Origin: CAVZRC01 sp052148775
GTDB lineage: Bacteria; Planctomycetota; Planctomycetia; Isosphaerales; Isosphaeraceae
Assembly: GCA_052148775.1 (NCBI GenBank)
Contig: JBKQHM010000056.1
Location: 1 to 64,000, forward strand
Length of the DNA: 64,000 bases
Reading direction: 5' to 3'
The translations under genes were made by a program, and so were the position numbers. The notes under the pieces are model-generated. The model was not told where the DNA came from, made no database searches, and saw nothing but the letters and a program-made list of their open reading frames with translations. The number at the start of each line of letters is the position of its first letter. Positions within the stretch are counted from its first letter, which is position 1. Below, piece by piece: positions 59,843-64,000 of this stretch.

Positions 59843-61264
59843 CTATTCCAGGATCACCAACGACGAGGCTGCTGGCTTGCGTCGGGGCATGGGACGGGCC
59901 TTGGGGCGACGGGTCGGCGCGGAGGTCGGCGCCTGGGCGACCAGGTCGTAGCCCTCGGCGGCGACGATCTCGCACGCGACGAGGTCGCCGGGGGTGAGGT
60001 GCGTGCCTTTCACCCAGATGACGCCGTCGACGTCGGGGGCGTCGGCGTAGGTCCGTCCGAGCCAGCGATTCTTCCCCTCGGGCGCCGGGGCATCGATCAG
60101 GACGTCGAAGGTCCGGCCCACGCGGCCCTGGTTGAACGCAAAGGCGATCGGCTGCTGCACGGCCATCACGCGGTCCCGGCGCTCCGCCGCCATCGGGTCG
60201 GGCACGCGGTCGGGCAGCCTGGCCGCCGGGGTGTCGGGCTCGTGCGAGTAGGTGAAGACACCCAGCCGCTCGAACCGGGTCTCCGCGACGAAGTCGAGCA
60301 ATTCGGCGAACTCGGCCTCGGTCTCGCCCGGGAAACCCACGATGAACGTCGTCCGTAGCACCAGGTCCGGGATCGACGCCCGCAGCCGGCCGATGATCGA
60401 CTCGGTATCCCGGCGGTTGTGCCGGCGATTCATCTGCTTGAGCATCCGGTCGTTGATGTGCTGGAGCGGCATGTCCAGATAAGGGATGATCTTCCGCGAA
60501 TGCCCCAGGACGTCGTAAAGCTCCTCGGTGAAGAACTGGGGATAGCAGTAGAGGACGCGTATCCAGTCGATCCCCTCGACCTGTTCGAGCTCGCGGAGCA
60601 GCTCGGCGAGCCGGGTGCGTCCGTAGAGGTCCAGCCCGTAATAGGTCATGTCCTGGGCGACGAGCACCAGCTCGCGGACGCCGTCGCCGGCCAGCTCGCG
60701 GGCCTCGTCGACGACCATCTCGATGGGTTTGGTGATGTGCTTACCGCGCATCAGGGGAATCGCGCAGAACGTGCAGAACCGGTCGCAGCCCTCGGAGACC
60801 TTGAGGTAGGCCAGGTGTCGCGGGGTGATCCGCAGCCGGGCGCGGTCGTCCTGGGCCTGGATCGCCGCGGGGCGGAACAGGGTCCGCTGTTCCTGGAGCC
60901 CGCCGATCAGCCGGTTCGCCACGCGGGCGATCTCCTCGCGGCCGAACACGCCCACGACCTGATCGACCTCCGGGAACTGCTCGAGCAGGCTCTCCTTCTG
61001 GCGTTCCGCCAGGCAGCCGGCGACGATCACCCCCTTGATCTGGCCCGACCGCTTGCGATCGAGCATCTCCTCGATCACGCCGATCGATTCGCGACGCGCC
61101 GCGTCGATGAACCCGCAGGTATTGATGACGACCAGGTCGGACGGCTGCGAGTCGGGGACGATCGCGCAGCCCTCCTGGGCCAGCAGGCCGAGCATCCGCT
61201 CGGAGTCGACCGTGTTCTTGGAGCATCCCAGGCTGACGAACGAGATAGTCGGTGTTTTCGGCAT
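59843..61264 (-). CDS. rimO: Ribosomal protein S12 methylthiotransferase RimO
   Basis: The 473-residue protein has the two iron-sulfur clusters of methylthiotransferases: N-terminal MTTase domain cysteines in SLGCSKNTVDSERMLG, VVINTCGFIDAARRES and VIVAGCLAERQKES; and the radical SAM C-x3-C-x2-C in SEGCDRFCTFCAIPLMRGKH. The motif YLDMPLQHINDRMLKQMNRR and the C-terminal TRAM domain (about 375-440) fit RimO, which adds a methylthio group to an aspartate of ribosomal protein S12. The last 25 residues (RRPKARPMPRRKPAASS) are a basic tail. The ATG at 61264 starts MPKTPTISFVSLGCSKN, standard for RimO. Confidence 0.95.
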   Translation of the reverse strand: MPKTPTISFVSLGCSKNTVDSERMLGLLAQEGCAIVPDSQPSDLVVINTCGFIDAARRESIGVIEEMLDRKRSGQIKGVIVAGCLAERQKESLLEQFPEVDQVVGVFGREEIARVANRLIGGLQEQRTLFRPAAIQAQDDRARLRITPRHLAYLKVSEGCDRFCTFCAIPLMRGKHITKPIEMVVDEARELAGDGVRELVLVAQDMTYYGLDLYGRTRLAELLRELEQVEGIDWIRVLYCYPQFFTEELYDVLGHSRKIIPYLDMPLQHINDRMLKQMNRRHNRRDTESIIGRLRASIPDLVLRTTFIVGFPGETEAEFAELLDFVAETRFERLGVFTYSHEPDTPAARLPDRVPDPMAAERRDRVMAVQQPIAFAFNQGRVGRTFDVLIDAPAPEGKNRWLGRTYADAPDVDGVIWVKGTHLTPGDLVACEIVAAEGYDLVAQAPTSAPTRRPKARPMPRRKPAASSLVILE

Positions 61265-61330
61265 GAGTCTCGGTTTTCCGGCGGACGGAACGCGATCCGT
61301 CGAGTCGTCTCGATGGTGTGGCAGGGGAGG

Positions 61331-61567
61331 TCAAACGACGGTCGGTTTCATGTGGGAGATCGACTCGATCCGATCGAGCGCGATGGTTTCCCGCTTCTCG
61401 TGGGCGTCGGGTTCGTTGCGGGTGTAGGTGAAGACCGTGACGTTGCCCTCCCCGACGAACACCATCTCCGGATGACGGACCGCATACTCCCGACCGCTCG
61501 CCGTGCGGATGCGGAACGGGCGGAAAGGGTACGCTTTGACGAAGGCGAGAACATTCGCTGGCGACAT
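61331..61567 (-). CDS. Small conserved hypothetical protein
   Basis: The 78-residue protein starts MSPANVLAFVKAYPFRPFRI, then RTASGREYAVRHPEMVFVGE; AGGAG lies 6 bases upstream. Similar small proteins with the pattern FxPFRIxxxxGxxYxVxHPE are common in planctomycetes, mostly near unrelated genes. The frame extends upstream to 61636 but that part is unconserved. Function unknown. It precedes rimO on the same strand. Confidence 0.75.
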   Translation of the reverse strand: MSPANVLAFVKAYPFRPFRIRTASGREYAVRHPEMVFVGEGNVTVFTYTRNEPDAHEKRETIALDRIESISHMKPTVV

Positions 61568-62032
61568 CCGATACTCCTGGTGAAGCTTACGCGCCCGAAC
61601 AAACCCCGGATTCGAAAGTCCGCGACCGTTCGACATACCTCCATTGTGATCGATCGACGCGTTTCGGGCTAGTCTTGGTCCGGGTTCAAGTGGATGTGGT
61701 CGCGTGTAACCTCGGTGTGTACGCGGCGAAAACCCTCACCCAGCGGGGTGGGAACGGGCCCGGCGAACCTCGTCGGCCCGGCTTTGAGTCTGCGGAATCC
61801 GTCTCGGAAGATCCATCGGAGGGCGCTCTGTGAGCACCCCACGAGATGGCCGACGAGACTGACATGGTACCCCCGGCAGGTGTTTCCCCCGGGAGCCGGC
61901 GCCATCCCGCCATCTGCCGCCGATCGTTGAGCGCCCTCAATATTCGGAGTGAACCGGGAGAATACCTTGCTAACCCCGATGGGGCGGGCCGTCCGCCTCG
62001 ACCGTGTATGCACGCGTGCGGAGACTGAAGAA
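61568..62032. other. Intergenic, no gene recognised
   Basis: These 465 bases separate the small hypothetical gene (minus) from a small membrane protein gene (plus). A minus-strand frame reading HLVGCSQSALRWIFRDGFRR near 61830-61780 looks protein-like (helix-turn-helix-like) but has no proper start and cannot be assigned. Confidence 0.35.
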
Positions 62033-62245
62033 ATGGATGCGCTCAAGTCGGTCTTGCTCACGATTCCGTGGTTCGCCTGGATCGCGATCGTGGCCATCAT
62101 TTCCGAAACCGTGAAGAAGACGATCTGCCTGTCGCATCGGCATCGCGAGCGGATGGCGATGATCCAGATGGGGATGAACCCGGATGCCCCCCCCGATCCG
62201 TCCCTGGTCGGATATGCCAAGCCGGCCATGGGAGAGGAAATCTGA
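62033..62245 (+). CDS. Small single-pass membrane protein
   Basis: The 70-residue protein MDALKSVLLTIPWFAWIAIV then AIISETVKKTICLSHRHRER has one membrane helix near residues 5-27 and a short basic cytoplasmic tail MAMIQMGMNPDAPPDP. GGAG lies 8 bases before the ATG. The RHRERMAMIQMGMNP pattern is seen in many small membrane proteins near signalling genes. Function unknown. Confidence 0.7.
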   Translation: MDALKSVLLTIPWFAWIAIVAIISETVKKTICLSHRHRERMAMIQMGMNPDAPPDPSLVGYAKPAMGEEI

Positions 62246-62284
62246 TCGAGTCGCAGGCCCTCGATGAATCCGAGGGCCGACTCT

Positions 62285-63796
62285 TCAGACCCCGGCCGAG
62301 ACCACGGTCCCTGCTACTGATCGCGACGTTGCGGGGCAGGACGCCAGTCGTCGACGGAATCGCAGATGACGCCGTCGCGTCCACTCGACCAGCGGGCGCC
62401 AGACCGGACCCGTCAGACGGTGCCGGATCAGCCAGTGCCACATCCGGTTCGATCGCTTGTACAGGTAGGACATCGCCAGGTAGGGTGGCACGGCACGCCA
62501 GTCGTCCGGCCGTCGTCGCCAGATCGAGCCGTGCGAGAAGAGCCGATCGTAGCACCAGGCGTAACCCGCCTCGAGCGCCTCGGGCGACATGTGCCGCGGA
62601 CGGAAGACCGCGTGGGCCGTGTCGTAGAGCCGCCAGTCCTTGTGCAAGAGACGCCCCTCGAACTCCATCCGGCCGAAGAGCGGAGTGCCCGGGTAAGGAG
62701 TCAGGATGTGGAACGTGGCGCACTCGAGCCGGGCCGCCTCGATCCAGGTGACGGTCCGCTCGAAGACGTCGGCCCGGTCGTGGTCGAAGCCCAGGACGAA
62801 GCTGCCGTTGACCTGGATCCCATGGTCGTGCAGGATCGCCACCCGGCGCGAGTAGTCCGCCGGGCTCGGCGTCTTCTTGTTCGCCTCCACCAGGTTCTCG
62901 CCCGAGAGCGACTCGAACCCCACGAACACCCCGGTGCAGCCAGCCATCGCCATCTCGCGGACCAGGGTCGGGTCGTCGGTCACGTCGATCGTCACCGCGG
63001 CGCTCCAGATCACGCCCAGCGGGCGCAGTGCCCGGCACAGTTCCCGAAGATAATCCGGTCGGGAACCGAGGTTGTTGTCGATGAAGACCCCGTAAGGCTG
63101 CCCGTCGTCGCGGAATTCGGCGACGACCTGCTCGACGTCGCGCACGTGGTAGGGCATCGTCAGCCCGTCGGTCGACAGGTAGCAGAAGCCGCAACGATTG
63201 TGGCAGCCCCGGGTGGCGATCAGGCTGGTCGTGGTCAGGAAACCCCGGCGAGGCAACAGGTCGCGGCGCGGTGGCGGCTCCTCACGATAAGGACGCCGGT
63301 AACTGCCCCGGTAGACCGGCCGCGACGTCCCGGCCTCGATGTCGCGGAGCACCTCCGGCCAGATCTGCACCCCCTCCCCGATCGCCAGGGCGTCGGCGTG
63401 CGGCGCGGCCTCCTCGGGACACGACAGGACATGAAGGCCGCCCAGGACCACCTTCGCCCCGCGACGGCGATACCAATCCGCCAGCTCGTACGCCCGATCG
63501 GCGAACGTCAGGTGGACCGTAATCCCGACGACCTGCGGGAACGGGTCCCACGGCGGTGCGCCCTGCAACAAATTCTCGTCCCAGTACGACACCTCCCAGT
63601 CCGGCGGGGTCGCCCCGGCGATGCTCGTCAATGCCAGCGACGGGGTCAGCACATGCTTGCCGAAACTCGCATGCGGGTCCTTGGGGTAGAACGGGTTGAT
63701 CAGCAAGGCATATTTCGCCCGGCACGGCACCGGCCGAAGGCCCGGTTCGAGGCGCGGCGCGATCCGCAGCGCGCGGGGAATCCACGGCTTGCTCAT
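62285..63796 (-). CDS. B12-binding-type radical SAM protein
   Basis: The 503-residue protein has an N-terminal cobalamin-binding-like Rossmann domain (YALLINPFYPKDPHASFGKH, VVGITVHLTFADRAYELADW, KVVLGGLHVLSCPEEAAPHA, DALAIGEG) and a radical SAM domain with the C-x3-C-x2-C motif in IATRGCHNRCGFCYLSTD. This is followed by YGVFIDNNLGSRPDYLRELC and GFDHDRADVFERTVTWIE. The C-terminal part (DUF4070-like) is conserved in the group. Substrates are unknown. A palindrome lies upstream at 63862-63904. The ATG at 63796 starts MSKPWIPRALRIAPRLEPGL. Confidence 0.88.
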   Translation of the reverse strand: MSKPWIPRALRIAPRLEPGLRPVPCRAKYALLINPFYPKDPHASFGKHVLTPSLALTSIAGATPPDWEVSYWDENLLQGAPPWDPFPQVVGITVHLTFADRAYELADWYRRRGAKVVLGGLHVLSCPEEAAPHADALAIGEGVQIWPEVLRDIEAGTSRPVYRGSYRRPYREEPPPRRDLLPRRGFLTTTSLIATRGCHNRCGFCYLSTDGLTMPYHVRDVEQVVAEFRDDGQPYGVFIDNNLGSRPDYLRELCRALRPLGVIWSAAVTIDVTDDPTLVREMAMAGCTGVFVGFESLSGENLVEANKKTPSPADYSRRVAILHDHGIQVNGSFVLGFDHDRADVFERTVTWIEAARLECATFHILTPYPGTPLFGRMEFEGRLLHKDWRLYDTAHAVFRPRHMSPEALEAGYAWCYDRLFSHGSIWRRRPDDWRAVPPYLAMSYLYKRSNRMWHWLIRHRLTGPVWRPLVEWTRRRHLRFRRRLASCPATSRSVAGTVVSAGV

Positions 63797-63861
63797 GGTC
63801 GAGTCCTATGTCCGGAGGATCGATCTGGTCCTCCCGTAGCGGGGAGGTATGAGATGACTGA

Positions 63862-63904
63862 GACTTTGCAACACAAAGCCGATTTAGCTTTGCGTTGCAA
63901 AGTC
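63862..63904 (-). promoter_or_regulatory. 18-bp-arm palindrome upstream of the radical SAM gene
   Basis: GACTTTGCAACACAAAGC (63862-63879) pairs with GCTTTGCGTTGCAAAGTC (63887-63904) with one mismatch and a 7-base loop. It is 65 bases upstream of the gene start. It could be an operator for a dimeric repressor or form a hairpin in the leader. There is no T-run, so a terminator is unlikely. Confidence 0.55.
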
Positions 63905-64000
63905 GATCTTGTCAAGGGCATTCATCGCGATTCCGCCGTTTCCCGAAGCGGTCGTCATCAGATGGGAAAAGGACGATCTGGAGCGATGCTCCTGGCGAGG

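Noticed and set aside
61669..61900. Minus-strand frame HLVGCSQSALRWIFRDGFRR as a possible regulator gene
   Set aside because: No start or ribosome-binding site, and the upstream part of the same frame is antisense to a better supported small gene.

Overview
The window is high-GC DNA from a planctomycete, most likely an Isosphaeraceae-type genome (Singulisphaera/Paludisphaera/Tautonia relatives). The grounds are two giant Ser/Thr kinase-TPR receptors, a DUF1559 pseudopilin, a PEP-CTERM protein, a large two-haem cytochrome c with a DUF6797-type region, a sigma-54 activator and many short palindromic repeats. The assignment is by gene content only. No rRNA, tRNA or CRISPR array was recognised.

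Region by region. 1-2.5 kb (minus strand) is a graveyard: a YhcG/DUF1016 nuclease gene broken by a nonsense codon and by a group II intron that runs off the left edge, then a second, RT-less group II intron (935-2148). 2.5-13.4 kb is accessory: a PEP-CTERM protein, an overlapping antitoxin-PIN toxin-integrase operon, an orphan HigA with a HigB stump, a LemA/M48 protease pair, a FitAB-like toxin-antitoxin pair, a SWIM zinc-finger protein, a frameshifted aspartyl protease and an XRE antitoxin. 13.7-24.2 kb carries kinase-TPR receptor 1, a minimal tyrosine recombinase, a DUF2306 membrane protein, a pseudopilin, a broken Phd antitoxin, the cytochrome and a radical SAM protein.

24.2-32.1 kb is a signalling block: a sigma-54 response regulator diverging from an AI-2E-type transporter with an unusual C-terminal domain, followed by a CHASE3 histidine kinase, a single-domain response regulator and a hybrid kinase. 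32.2-40.5 kb holds a glycosyltransferase, a Hint-domain polymorphic toxin with its probable immunity gene, a TAXI binding protein, a WecG-type glycosyltransferase and a relic of trehalose-6-phosphate synthase.

40.5-47.9 kb is the most unusual part. A lone GvpJ-like gas vesicle gene is followed by a zinc-ribbon coiled-coil protein and a zinc-ribbon Ser/Thr kinase; an IS630 element sits exactly in the kinase stop codon. Next comes a compact replication module: a RepA-like ATPase, an AT-rich candidate origin bracketed by inverted iterons, a CHC2/Toprim primase and a small PD-(D/E)XK-like protein.

48.2-64 kb returns to core-like content: kinase-TPR receptor 2, then on the minus strand rimO, pgsA, uppP, addB and addA, with addA carrying one in-frame amber codon, and a B12-binding-type radical SAM protein at the right edge. 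Toxin-antitoxin genes, integrases, introns, an IS and MITE-like repeats are scattered through the first 48 kb, so that part looks heavily reworked by mobile DNA.
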